Positions 1 to 7,271 of a DNA stretch of 7,930 bases are shown here, piece by piece. A program made the translations under genes and the position numbers. Under the pieces are notes generated by a model that did no database searches, was not told where the DNA came from, and worked only from the letters and a program-made list of their open reading frames with translations. How positions within the stretch are numbered: position 1 is the stretch's first letter; the number at the start of each line of letters is the position of its first letter. This DNA is from Deltaproteobacteria bacterium (GTDB lineage: Bacteria > Desulfobacterota > DSM-4660 > Desulfatiglandales > HGW-15), in contig JAFDIC010000171.1 of NCBI GenBank assembly GCA_019308525.1, forward strand, positions 1 through 7,930. The letters are read 5' to 3'.

Positions 1-2101
1 CTATGCGACGCACATTGGCGCCGACCGCGCTTTCATTTACTATCTTGAACAGGCCGATGTTGCCGGTCCTGGAAGTGTGGGTGCCTCCGCAAAGCTCCAT
101 GCTCAGGCCGTCTCCGATGCGCACGAGCCTGACCTTCTCCCCGTACCTTTCTTCAAAGATGGCGATAGCCCCTGTTTTCATGGCCTCTTCCCTGGGCATC
201 TCCTCGATGGTGAGGGGAAGGTTTTCCCTGACGTAGTCATTGACCAGCCTTTCTATCTCCTTCAGCTTTTCCGTGTCAACCTGGGTAAAGTGGCTGAAAT
301 CGAATCGGAACCTTTCGGCCGTGACCAGGGATCCGGCCTGCTTGACGTGGTCTCCCAGGATTTCCCTGAGCGCCTTGTGAAGAAGGTGCGTGGCCGTGTG
401 ATTGAGGGCGGTTGCCCTGCGCCTTTCCCCGTCCACCACTGCCCGGACCGGGTCTCCAAGGGAAAGGTTGCCCTCTTCCAGCCTTCCCCTGTGGACTATG
501 ATGTCCTGGCCGTACTTGCGCGTGTCCTCCACTTTCATTCGCATGTCTCGGGCAACGAGCCATCCCCTGTCGCCGGCCTGCCCTCCTGCTTCTCCATAGA
601 AGGCCGTCCGGTCGAGGATTACCTCTACCTTATCACCCTGATGTGCCTGGGCCGTTTCAGTGCCGTCCCTCATAATGGCGATCACCTTGGCTTCCACCTC
701 GAGTGTCTCATAGCCCAAGAACGCGGTGGAGACCCCCCTGGCTGTGAGCTTGCGGAAGGCTTCAGGCACTTCCTCCGCGCCGCTGCCCTTCCATGACTCC
801 TGGGACTGTGCCCTTTGCCGGGACATGGCCCGTTCATAGCCTGCCATGTCTATGGTCAACCCTTCTTCCCTGGCCACGTCCTCCACGATATCAAGGGACA
901 GCCCGTAGGTATCATAGAGCTTGAAGGCCAGGTCCCCCGGGATCTTCCTGTCTCCCTTTTCCTTCAATCCTTCAAGGTGTTCCTCCAATACTCTCACGCC
1001 GTAGTGGAGGGTATCAGCGAACCTCTTCTCCTCATTGAGTATGACACCATCGATCAATCGACTCCCGGTGACAAGCTCCCCGTAATCCTGTCCCATGACA
1101 TCGATCACCCTTTGAGCTACCAGGTGGAGAAAAGGATCACGGAGCCCCAGGGCCTGCCCGAACCGGATGGCGCGCCTGATAATGCGCCTGAGGACATAGC
1201 CCCTGCCCTCATTGGACGGCAACACGCCGTCACCAATGAGGAACGCAGCGGCCCTGGCGTGATCCGCTATGACCCTGAAGGCCACGTCGCCCTTCTTGTC
1301 TTCGCCGTAACCCTTTCTAGAGAGTTCTTCTATCCTGGCCATGATACGCCTGAAAAGGTCCGTGTCGTAGTTGGACTTGACTCCCTGCACCAGGGCGGCC
1401 AGCCGTTCCAGGCCCATACCCGTGTCGATATTGGGTTTGGGCAGCGGGTGGAGCTTCCCGGAGGAATCGCGATCGAACTGGGTGAAGACCAGGTTCCATA
1501 TTTCCAGGTAGCGGTCACAATCACATCCCGGGGCACATTCGGGCCTTCCACATCCCATTGATTCCCCCTGGTCGATGAGGATCTCGGAGCAGGGGCCGCA
1601 AGGACCTGTATCCCCCATGGCCCAGAAATTGTCCTTTTCCCCGAGCCTCACTATTCTCTCCGCCGGGATGCCGATCTTCTCTTGCCATATCTCGAACGCC
1701 TCATCATCATCATTGTACACGGAGACCCACATCTTTTCCGCGGGCAGCTTGTATCCCTCTACCAGGAGGTCCCACGCCCAGGCGATGGCCTCCTCCTTGA
1801 AGTAGTCACCAAAGGAGAAATTTCCCAGCATCTCAAAGAAGGTATGGTGCCGGGCCGTGTAGCCCACGTTGTCCAGGTCGTTGTGTTTACCTCCAGCCCG
1901 TACACACTTCTGGGAAGTCGCGGCCCTGGTATAGCTCCTGGTCTCCTCGCCCAGGAAAAGGGCCTTGAACTGGACCATGCCTGCATTTGTGAAAAGGAGG
2001 GAGGGGTCATCACGCGGTACCAGAGAGGAACTGCTCACGATCTCATGATCCCTTGCCCTGAAATATTCCAGGAACTTCCTTCTTATCTCCCTGAAGTCCA
2101 T
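1..2101 (-). CDS. alaS: Alanine--tRNA ligase (AlaRS), 3' end beyond the left edge
   Basis: Charges tRNA-Ala with alanine in the cytoplasm and hydrolyses mischarged Ser/Gly-tRNA-Ala. The frame is open from the ATG at 2101 to the edge: 700 codons, against about 875 residues in the family, so only the C-terminal C-Ala region is missing. It starts MDFREIRRKFLEYF. The class II catalytic core is at about 30-240, with TSQKCVRAGGKHNDLDNVG near 63-80 and GDTGPCGPCSEI at 163-174. The editing domain carries the zinc ligands HTATH (568-572) and CGGTH (671-675). Residues 184-195 hold a four-Cys cluster (C184, C189, C193, C195) in an insert that E. coli AlaRS lacks, as I recall it; it may bind metal, which is inference. 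The start lies 19 nt after the recA stop with only a weak, distant GAGGA upstream, suggesting coupling to recA. No recX lies between them, although recA-recX-alaS is the common order in many proteobacteria. Confidence 0.98.
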   Translation of the reverse strand, partial: MDFREIRRKFLEYFRARDHEIVSSSSLVPRDDPSLLFTNAGMVQFKALFLGEETRSYTRAATSQKCVRAGGKHNDLDNVGYTARHHTFFEMLGNFSFGDYFKEEAIAWAWDLLVEGYKLPAEKMWVSVYNDDDEAFEIWQEKIGIPAERIVRLGEKDNFWAMGDTGPCGPCSEILIDQGESMGCGRPECAPGCDCDRYLEIWNLVFTQFDRDSSGKLHPLPKPNIDTGMGLERLAALVQGVKSNYDTDLFRRIMARIEELSRKGYGEDKKGDVAFRVIADHARAAAFLIGDGVLPSNEGRGYVLRRIIRRAIRFGQALGLRDPFLHLVAQRVIDVMGQDYGELVTGSRLIDGVILNEEKRFADTLHYGVRVLEEHLEGLKEKGDRKIPGDLAFKLYDTYGLSLDIVEDVAREEGLTIDMAGYERAMSRQRAQSQESWKGSGAEEVPEAFRKLTARGVSTAFLGYETLEVEAKVIAIMRDGTETAQAHQGDKVEVILDRTAFYGEAGGQAGDRGWLVARDMRMKVEDTRKYGQDIIVHRGRLEEGNLSLGDPVRAVVDGERRRATALNHTATHLLHKALREILGDHVKQAGSLVTAERFRFDFSHFTQVDTEKLKEIERLVNDYVRENLPLTIEEMPREEAMKTGAIAIFEERYGEKVRLVRIGDGLSMELCGGTHTSRTGNIGLFKIVNESAVGANVRRI

Positions 2102-2120
2102 TTTTCCAGTCTCGATCCTC

Positions 2121-3173
2121 CTATCTATCTTTGGCCTGCGCGTCCGCTTCCGCGTCCGGCTGCCTCTCCCTGAGCTTCTTGAGGCCGGTTTTTTCCAGGA
2201 TTTGATCTTCAACACGGTCCCTGATATCCTTGTTTTCTTCCAGGAATCTCCTTACGTTTTCCCTGCCCTGTCCCATTCTCTCACCGTTTACGCTATACCA
2301 GGATCCGCTCTTTTCTATTATCCCCAGCGATACACCCAGGTCCAGCAGATCCCCTTCCTTGGAGATCCCTCTTCCGTAAATGATATCAAACTCCGCCTCC
2401 TTGAAGGGCGGGGCTATCTTGTTCTTGACCACCTTTACCCTGGTCCTGTTGCCGATAACCTGGTCCCCCTCCTTCAGGGCCCCTATTCGGCGGATGTCCA
2501 GTCGCTGACTGGCATAGAATTTCAGGGCATTTCCTCCCGTAGTAGTTTCAGGACTGCCGAACATGACCCCGATCTTCATCCTGATCTGGTTGATGAATAC
2601 AACGCAGGTCATGGATTTGCTGATGGTGGCTGTCAGTTTTCTCAGGGCCTGGGACATGAGCCTGGCCTGTAACCCGAGATGTTGGTCCCCCATTTCTCCC
2701 TCGAGCTCGGCCCTGGGAACCAGGGCTGCCACGGAATCGATGATCAGGGCGTCAATAGCCCCGCTCCTGACAAGGATCTCGGCAATATCCAGGGCCTGCT
2801 CCCCTGTGTCGGGCTGAGAGACCAGCAGGTTGTCCACGTCGACCCCGAGTCTCCTGGCGTAGTTGATGTCCAGGGCATGTTCGGCATCTATGAAGGCCAC
2901 CACCCCACCGGCCGACTGGGCCTCCGCGGCTATGTGGAGTGCAAGGGTGGTCTTTCCCGATGACTCGGGACCGAATATTTCCACCACCCTGCCCCTGGGA
3001 ACCCCGCCAACGCCAAGGGCTACATCCAGGGAGATGGATCCCGTTGATATGGCAGGCACCTCCAGGACCCGATCCCCCCCCATCTTCATTATGGATCCTC
3101 GGCCGAACTGCCTTTCGATCTGGGATATGGCCTGCTCCACCGCCTTCTCCCTGTGTGTTGTTTGATCTGCCAT
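2121..3173 (-). CDS. recA: Recombinase RecA
   Basis: ATP-dependent strand-exchange protein that coats single-stranded DNA, drives homologous recombination and triggers LexA self-cleavage. It is 350 residues from the chosen ATG, the usual family length. Walker A GPESSGKT is at 68-75, the Walker B region LIIDSVAAL follows, and the loop L2 / MAW signature [20 protein letters not shown] is intact. The tail is short and rich in Asp/Glu/Ala ([12 protein letters not shown]). The frame is open to 3326, but the conserved protein begins [15 protein letters not shown]. An AAAGGGG Shine-Dalgarno lies 9 nt before the ATG at 3173 and only 3 nt before a second in-frame ATG at 3179, which favours 3173. The 73-nt gap behind thpR shows no LexA box of the E. 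coli or Bacillus type, so SOS control cannot be read from the sequence. Confidence 0.98.
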   Translation of the reverse strand: MADQTTHREKAVEQAISQIERQFGRGSIMKMGGDRVLEVPAISTGSISLDVALGVGGVPRGRVVEIFGPESSGKTTLALHIAAEAQSAGGVVAFIDAEHALDINYARRLGVDVDNLLVSQPDTGEQALDIAEILVRSGAIDALIIDSVAALVPRAELEGEMGDQHLGLQARLMSQALRKLTATISKSMTCVVFINQIRMKIGVMFGSPETTTGGNALKFYASQRLDIRRIGALKEGDQVIGNRTRVKVVKNKIAPPFKEAEFDIIYGRGISKEGDLLDLGVSLGIIEKSGSWYSVNGERMGQGRENVRRFLEENKDIRDRVEDQILEKTGLKKLRERQPDAEADAQAKDR

Positions 3174-3182
3174 GGTCATAAA

Positions 3183-3189
3183 CCCCTTT
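3183..3189 (-). promoter_or_regulatory. Shine-Dalgarno of recA
   Basis: On the minus strand this reads AAAGGGG. It stands 9 nt before the ATG at 3173 and 3 nt before an alternative ATG at 3179. The spacing decides for the downstream start, which gives a protein beginning MADQ. Confidence 0.65.
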
Positions 3190-3246
3190 CTAAGCTTGAT
3201 GGCTTCACAAAAGTTCCTCGAAAAATCTTCGCACACGGCCCGGAGA

Positions 3247-3819
3247 CTACCCTCTGCCCAAGGGCCACGAAGACAGCTTCGTGTATTCCGCCCCGCCTGG
3301 TTTGAGATCACTCTTGAACAGTACAAGCTCCCCCAGTGAGCACCTGGGGCTCTTCAGGTCGGCGTATTTTTTCACCAGCTCTTCGATCCGCTGCCTGGGG
3401 CCGCCCTGTTTCCGGAATCTACCCAGGGTGAGATGGGGCCTGAAAGGCCTTTTCTCCTCCTTTATCCCGAACCTGGCAAGGGGCCTCTGGAGATCATCCC
3501 GGAACTTTGCCAGCCTTTCCATGTCGCCCTCAAGCCCCAGCCACATTACCCTGGGGCGCCTGGCATCAGGGAAGAAGCCGACCCCTCGGACCGAGATCTC
3601 GAAGGCATCGTATCCTTCACAGATCTCCCTGATTAGGGGATCCATTTCCGGGATTCTCTCCTGGGCTATATTTCCCATGAAGATCACGGTCAGGTGGACG
3701 TTTTCCACCTTGACCCACTTCACATCCAGGTCGAGTGTCCTTACCTCGGACGATACCTTTCCCAGGACCCCCTTGATCTCAGGGGGTAGATCAAAGGCCA
3801 GGAATGAACGGATCTCCAT
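3247..3819 (-). CDS. thpR: RNA 2',3'-cyclic phosphodiesterase (2'-5' RNA ligase family)
   Basis: Member of the 2H phosphoesterase superfamily. Family members open 2',3'-cyclic phosphate ends of RNA to 2'-phosphates and, in vitro, join tRNA halves through 2'-5' links. The protein is 190 residues, a normal length. Both catalytic HxTx motifs are present: HLTV at 42-45 and HLTL at 129-132, each at the end of one lobe. It opens [12 protein letters not shown], typical of the family. The ATG at 3819 lies inside the end of cinA, giving a 29-nt overlap, and AGAAGG precedes it by 7 nt, so translation is probably coupled to cinA. recA follows after 73 nt. The cellular substrate is unknown even in better-studied bacteria. 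The family call is firm; the physiological role is not. Confidence 0.93.
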   Translation of the reverse strand: MEIRSFLAFDLPPEIKGVLGKVSSEVRTLDLDVKWVKVENVHLTVIFMGNIAQERIPEMDPLIREICEGYDAFEISVRGVGFFPDARRPRVMWLGLEGDMERLAKFRDDLQRPLARFGIKEEKRPFRPHLTLGRFRKQGGPRQRIEELVKKYADLKSPRCSLGELVLFKSDLKPGGAEYTKLSSWPLGRG

Positions 3820-5050
3820 TTAGGTGCCTTCTGACCCAGTCGAGGGCCATCATTGCAGAGTTTGTTTTTATCTGGTGCCGGGTCCCCCAGAAACGGTATT
3901 TCCCGCAAAGGGTATCATGTCCGTCCCTGGCAAGCCCTATGTGGACGGTTCCGACGGGCTTGGCCCTGGTTCCACCTTCCGGCCCTGCAATACCCGTTAC
4001 AGCCAGCCCGATATCCGCGCCTAGTCTTGCCCTGACCCCCTCTGCCATCTCTCGCACGGTTGGCTTGCTGACGGCCCCGTTCTTCTCAAGGGTAGATGGA
4101 GATACTCCCAGCAATTCCATCTTGGATTCATTGCTGTAAGCAACCACTCCGCCCATGTAATAGGAGGAGCTGCCCGGAACGTTCGTAATCAGATTCCCGA
4201 TAAGCCCCCCTGTACATGATTCCGCGGTGGCGATCGTGAGCGCCTTTTCTCGCAGCAGGGCGCCCGCCGCCTCTTCCATGGATTCCAGGCCGGTGGCGAA
4301 TATATGTGCTCCGAGAAGCTTTCTGATCTCAGCTTCCACAGCATCCAGTTCCTTGACAACAGAGGGCTCATCAGGTCCCCTCAGGCTGATCGTGATATGG
4401 TTTTCTGGAAAGTGGGGATAGAAACCCAGCACTACCTCTTGGCTTTTCTCGGGGAGACCCCTCAGGATCTCCGCTATGCTTGGTTCGCTCAGGCCATAGA
4501 CCTTGAGTATGCGCTGCCTGAGGATCGGCAGGGTCTTGGCCCTCATCAATATCCCCGGTATGACATACTTGTCCATCAGAAAGCGCATCTGGTCCGGGAC
4601 GCCAGGCAGAAAATACAGCAAGGTGTCTCCTTCAACAAGCGAGAAGCCGCACATCGCCCCTTTCGGGTGGAGTATCTTGGAACCTTCAGGCATCCATGCC
4701 ATTTTCTCCAGGGACTTGGACATCCTCATGCCCCTGGAGGCCACGTAGTTTTTTATGTGGGCGTACATCTTCCTGTCCAGGCAAAGTGGCCTGTCCAGGG
4801 CACTGGCCGCGATCTCGCAAGTCATATCATCTTCCGTAGAGCCGAGTCCTCCGGTAATGATCACGAAGCCGGAGTTTTTAACCGCCCTTTTCAATGCCGT
4901 TGCTACCTTCTCCTGGTCATCCCCGACAGTAGTAATCCTCGTCACCTTGAGACCAGAGGCGGTCAGCCTGCCGGCCGCATACCATGAGTTGAGGTCCATG
5001 ACCCTGCCGGAGATCAACTCGTTTCCAATGGTTATGATCTCACCATGCAT
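3791..5050 (-). CDS. cinA: CinA-family nicotinamide-nucleotide amidohydrolase
   Basis: Two-domain CinA of 419 residues, full length. The N-terminal MoCF/COG1058-type domain (about 1-170) is linked in this family to ADP-ribose pyrophosphatase activity. It starts MHGEIITIGNELISG and carries GGLGSTEDDMT at 67-77; the usual Pro of GGLGPT is Ser here. The C-terminal PncC domain (about 258-405) deamidates NMN to nicotinate mononucleotide. It shows TAESCTGG at 275-282, the Y305/K310 stretch AYSNESK, and GIAGPEGGT at 353-361 followed by KPVGTVHIG. The frame extends to a TTG at 5059, but the ATG at 5050 gives the conserved N-terminus. It overlaps the end of pgpA by 11 nt and has no clear Shine-Dalgarno, so coupling is likely. 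Placement just upstream of thpR and recA fits the association of cinA with recA in other bacteria. Confidence 0.96.
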   Translation of the reverse strand: MHGEIITIGNELISGRVMDLNSWYAAGRLTASGLKVTRITTVGDDQEKVATALKRAVKNSGFVIITGGLGSTEDDMTCEIAASALDRPLCLDRKMYAHIKNYVASRGMRMSKSLEKMAWMPEGSKILHPKGAMCGFSLVEGDTLLYFLPGVPDQMRFLMDKYVIPGILMRAKTLPILRQRILKVYGLSEPSIAEILRGLPEKSQEVVLGFYPHFPENHITISLRGPDEPSVVKELDAVEAEIRKLLGAHIFATGLESMEEAAGALLREKALTIATAESCTGGLIGNLITNVPGSSSYYMGGVVAYSNESKMELLGVSPSTLEKNGAVSKPTVREMAEGVRARLGADIGLAVTGIAGPEGGTRAKPVGTVHIGLARDGHDTLCGKYRFWGTRHQIKTNSAMMALDWVRRHLNGDPFIPGL

Positions 5051-5552
5051 ACAAAGCAATCACCACTCTCAGACAGAGATTGGCATAGATCCCTGCCAGG
5101 ACATCATCCAGGACGATCCCCGCTCCCCCTCCCAGCCTCTCAAGCCTCTTTATTGGAAAGGGCTTCAGGATATCAAAGGCCCTAAAGAGCAGGAACCCGG
5201 AGATCAGCGTAAACCAGGACAGGGGCAACAGGGACAATGTAACGAGGAATCCGGCTATCTCGTCAATTACGATCTCCGGTGGATCGTTTCTCCCGAGTAA
5301 TTTGTGGCTCACCCCCGAGGCCCACAAGGAGACGGCCATGAACAGGATCAAGAACAGGGCCCCTGAAATGACCCCCAGGTAGTTCATGAAGAAAACAATC
5401 GGCACACCCGCCAGAGTACCGAACGTCCCTGGAGCCTTGGGCAGGAGGCCGGCACAGAACCAGGATGAAAGGGCAAGGGCCGCTTTTCCCCAAAAATCAG
5501 CTTTTTGAAAGGCTTGTCTCAAAGAGAGATTATCAGATTGGGTACAAGACAT
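5040..5552 (-). CDS. pgpA: Phosphatidylglycerophosphatase A
   Basis: Inner-membrane phosphatase that removes the 3-phosphate from phosphatidylglycerophosphate to give phosphatidylglycerol. It is 170 residues with the PgpA signatures in order: LPKAPGTFGTLAGVP (37-51), DPPEIVIDEIAG (90-101), FRAFDILKPFP (123-133) and GGGAGIVLDDVLAG (141-154). The acidic residues in the second and fourth motifs are the expected metal/phosphate-binding ones. Hydrophobic membrane stretches lie at about 48-78, 99-125 and 152-168. The ATG at 5552 lies 7 nt after the larC stop. A TTG at 5555 would add one Met, and neither start has a strong Shine-Dalgarno. The stop overlaps the cinA start. Confidence 0.94.
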   Translation of the reverse strand: MSCTQSDNLSLRQAFQKADFWGKAALALSSWFCAGLLPKAPGTFGTLAGVPIVFFMNYLGVISGALFLILFMAVSLWASGVSHKLLGRNDPPEIVIDEIAGFLVTLSLLPLSWFTLISGFLLFRAFDILKPFPIKRLERLGGGAGIVLDDVLAGIYANLCLRVVIALYAW

Positions 5553-5559
5553 CAAGGGC

Positions 5560-6729
5560 TCACGCCTTCTTTCTCGAGGAGAGGACCCATTGGTAGATCT
5601 CTTTCAGGGGCAGGCCGTTGGCCTCTGCGATCTCCCTGCATGATTCGAACTCCGGCAGGATGCGGGTGGTTCCATCGGGCAACATCACTTCCTTTGCCTT
5701 GAGGGTGCCCCAGGGGCTATCCATCTCCACGATGGACCTTTGCAGCAGCATACGCTCGCTATATCGAAACCTGATACCGAGGGTGGTGCTCTCACTGAAT
5801 ACTATGCGTGCCAGGATATCCCTCTGGCGGGGTTGACAGAAGACCTGGACAAGGGTTCCGGGGCGGTTTTTCTTCATTTGCACGGGGATGAAAAGGACGT
5901 CCAGCGCACCTGCCTCCATGAGTCGATCCATCATGTACCCCAGCCATTCGGGGTTCGAGTCATCCACGTTGGCTTCGAGGACCACAATAGTTTCTTCCGC
6001 GACTCCATCCAGGGGATCACCTGGAATAATACGGAGGAGATTGGGGCGGTCCTTAAGCTCTCGGCTCCCCACGCCGTAGCCCACCCTGTCCACCTTCATC
6101 CGCGGCATGGGTCCCCAGGACTCGGCCAGGACCTTCACCAGGGCCGCTCCCGTAGGGGTCACAAGCTCCTGGGACAGCCCGGCCTCATGGACCGGGAGGC
6201 CCCTGAGGAGTGCGATGGTTGCAGGCGCAGGGTTCGGGAGCCTTCCGTGCCTGGTTTCTACGAACCCCCTGCCCAGGGGCAGGGAGGAGCAATGAACAGA
6301 CGTGAGGCCGAGGTATTCTATCCCAAACACGGAACCGACTATGTCCACTATGGAGTCAACGGCCCCCAACTCGTGAAAGTGGACCCTCTCAGGAGGGACG
6401 TTGTGAATCTTACCCTCCTCCCTGGCGATTGCCTCGAATACCTGGATGCTCTTCTCCTTGACATCCGGGCCGAGAGTAGATGCCGTGATCATGTCCCTGA
6501 TTGTCTTGAAGTCCCTCGTCTCCTGTGCTTCCCTTTCGTACTGGAGCACAAAACGGGTCCCGTAAATGTGATTCCTGTGTTCTTTCCTGGCCCCCAGTCT
6601 ATAGCCCTTGATGGGAAGCGTCTGCAACCCCTGTTCCAGTTCTTCCAGGGGAAGGCCCAGATCCATCAAGGCGCCCAGGAACATGTCGCCGCTGATGCCT
6701 GAAAAACAGTCCAGGTAGGCAAGCTTCAT
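5560..6729 (-). CDS. larC: Nickel-pincer cofactor biosynthesis protein LarC (DUF111 family)
   Basis: LarC is the CTP-dependent nickel insertase that completes the nickel-pincer nucleotide cofactor of lactate racemase and related enzymes. The protein is 389 residues in one frame, whereas Lactobacillus plantarum makes full-length LarC by ribosomal frameshifting between larC1 and larC2. Signatures are DCFSGISGDM at 7-16, VHFHELGAVDSIVDIVG at 116-132, RLPNPAPAT at 163-171, QELVTPTGAALVK at 187-199, and the C-terminal domain motif EANVDDSNPEWLGYM at 252-266. The ATG at 6729 starts MKLAYLDCFSGISGD and has GGGG 8 nt upstream. The frame is open to 6837, but that part overlaps the promoter at 6802-6830, so the longer form is unlikely. 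No larA, larB or larE is in the window. Some DUF111 proteins occur without lactate racemase, so the target enzyme is unknown. Confidence 0.92.
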   Translation of the reverse strand: MKLAYLDCFSGISGDMFLGALMDLGLPLEELEQGLQTLPIKGYRLGARKEHRNHIYGTRFVLQYEREAQETRDFKTIRDMITASTLGPDVKEKSIQVFEAIAREEGKIHNVPPERVHFHELGAVDSIVDIVGSVFGIEYLGLTSVHCSSLPLGRGFVETRHGRLPNPAPATIALLRGLPVHEAGLSQELVTPTGAALVKVLAESWGPMPRMKVDRVGYGVGSRELKDRPNLLRIIPGDPLDGVAEETIVVLEANVDDSNPEWLGYMMDRLMEAGALDVLFIPVQMKKNRPGTLVQVFCQPRQRDILARIVFSESTTLGIRFRYSERMLLQRSIVEMDSPWGTLKAKEVMLPDGTTRILPEFESCREIAEANGLPLKEIYQWVLSSRKKA

Positions 6730-6801
6730 TGTTGGAACCCCGCAAGAACGCTCATCCCTCTCCCCTGTGTGGCCATGGTTCGCCTGCGGTTTCATCAGGC
6801 C

Positions 6802-6830
6802 TCTATACCAGCGCCCGCTGCCATTGTCAA
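6802..6830 (-). promoter_or_regulatory. Sigma70-type promoter for the larC-pgpA-cinA-thpR-recA-alaS block
   Basis: On the minus strand: TTGACA (6830-6825), a 17-nt spacer, then TATAGA (6807-6802). The -35 box matches consensus fully and the -10 box matches five of six positions, at ideal spacing. The expected start of transcription is near 6795, leaving a leader of about 65 nt before the larC ATG. It is the best promoter I can see in the window. Confidence 0.75.
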
Positions 6831-6837
6831 TGGACAA
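6809..6837. promoter_or_regulatory. Inverted repeats within the larC promoter (possible operator)
   Basis: Plus-strand reading. CAGCG-CC-CGCTG at 6809-6820 fills most of the space between the -10 and -35 boxes. Directly beside it, CCATTG-T-CAATGG at 6821-6833 is a perfect 13-bp palindrome covering the -35 box. TTGTC-AATG-GACAA at 6824-6837 overlaps it. Such symmetry over a -35 box suits a dimeric regulator, but no regulator gene is in view and the assignment is inference. Confidence 0.4.
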
Positions 6838-6847
6838 GGAGAGGGGA

Positions 6848-7005
6848 GAGGTTAGAGGTTGGAGGCAAGAGATAAGAGCAAAACGACCGATGACCGCCGA
6901 ATGGAAAAGTCACAGTCACTTGCAACTTGTCACTTGTCACTCGTGACTTCTTCTAGGAGCGGTATCTTGCCACGATTCTGTGCCTTTGAACCTTGAACCT
7001 TGAAT
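6848..7005. repeat. Heptad-repeat module, copy A
   Basis: Four families of 7-bp tandem repeats in a fixed order: five GAGGTTA-like units (6848-6882), a 2-nt AC, three GACCGAT-like units (6885-6905), a 12-nt linker, five ACTTGYM-like units (6918-6952), a REP-like hairpin, then three YTTGAAC units (6985-7005). Together with copy B it fills most of the gap between larC and the plus-strand gene. No credible coding frame covers it. Confidence 0.85.
6954..6976 (+). repeat. REP-like hairpin, copy 1
   Basis: TAGGA head, then arms GCGGTA (6959-6964) and TGCCAC (6968-6973) around a TCT loop, then GAT. The stem has one mismatch and one G-T pair. It is identical to the copy at 7185-7207. The layout resembles REP elements of the GTAGGAGCGGC type found dispersed in many bacterial genomes. 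Confidence 0.6.
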
Positions 7006-7013
7006 TTCCCCTG

Positions 7014-7036
7014 TAGGAGCAACATGTTGTTGCGAT
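7014..7036 (+). repeat. REP-like hairpin, copy 2 with a different, fully paired stem
   Basis: The same TAGGA head and GAT tail as the other two copies, but with arms GCAACA (7019-7024) and TGTTGC (7028-7033) around a TGT loop, giving six perfect pairs. It lies in the 45-nt gap between the two heptad modules. Confidence 0.6.
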
Positions 7037-7050
7037 CCAAGGAATTGTTG

Positions 7051-7271
7051 GAGGTTAGAGGCTTGAGGTCAGAGGCAAGGGATAAGAGCGAAACGACCGA
7101 CGACCGATGACGGATGACCGCCGACAGGAAAAGTAACAGTCACTTGCAACTTGCAACTTGTCACTTGTAACTCGTGACTTCTTCTAGGAGCGGTATCTTG
7201 CCACGATTCTGTGCCTTTGAACCTTGAACCTTGAACTTCGAACCTTGAACTTTGGACCTTGAACTTTGAAC
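7051..7271. repeat. Heptad-repeat module, copy B
   Basis: Same order as copy A but longer: six GAGGTTA-like units (7051-7092), AC, five GACCGAT-like units (7095-7129), the 12-nt linker with one change, six ACTTGYM-like units (7142-7183), the REP-like hairpin, then eight YTTGAAC units (7216-7271). Linker and hairpin segments have the same lengths as in copy A. The extra 63 nt equal exactly nine heptads. Confidence 0.85.
7185..7207 (+). repeat. REP-like hairpin, copy 3
   Basis: Identical to the copy at 6954-6976 (TAGGA head, GCGGTA/TGCCAC arms around TCT, GAT tail) and at the same place within its heptad module, so it was duplicated together with the module. Confidence 0.6.

Noticed and set aside
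77..1561. Two long plus-strand open frames (77-796 and 815-1561, about 240 residues each)
   Set aside because: Both are antisense to alaS, whose minus-strand frame is intact with family motifs throughout. They show no known motif and reflect the codon bias of the real gene.
3174..3326. 51-residue N-terminal extension of RecA
   Set aside because: It reads into thpR from another frame and has no RecA-like sequence. Family length and Shine-Dalgarno spacing fit the ATG at 3173.
5740..6702. Plus-strand open frame of 320 residues
   Set aside because: Antisense to larC, which has clear conserved motifs on the minus strand. No recognisable domain.
6730..6837. N-terminal extension of LarC (36 extra residues in frame)
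   Set aside because: It overlaps the sigma70 promoter, lacks family conservation, and the ATG at 6729 has a better-placed Shine-Dalgarno and a standard N-terminus.
6848..7271. CRISPR array
   Set aside because: Units are 7 bp in direct tandem with no unique spacers of 25-40 bp, and the two large modules are only a duplication.
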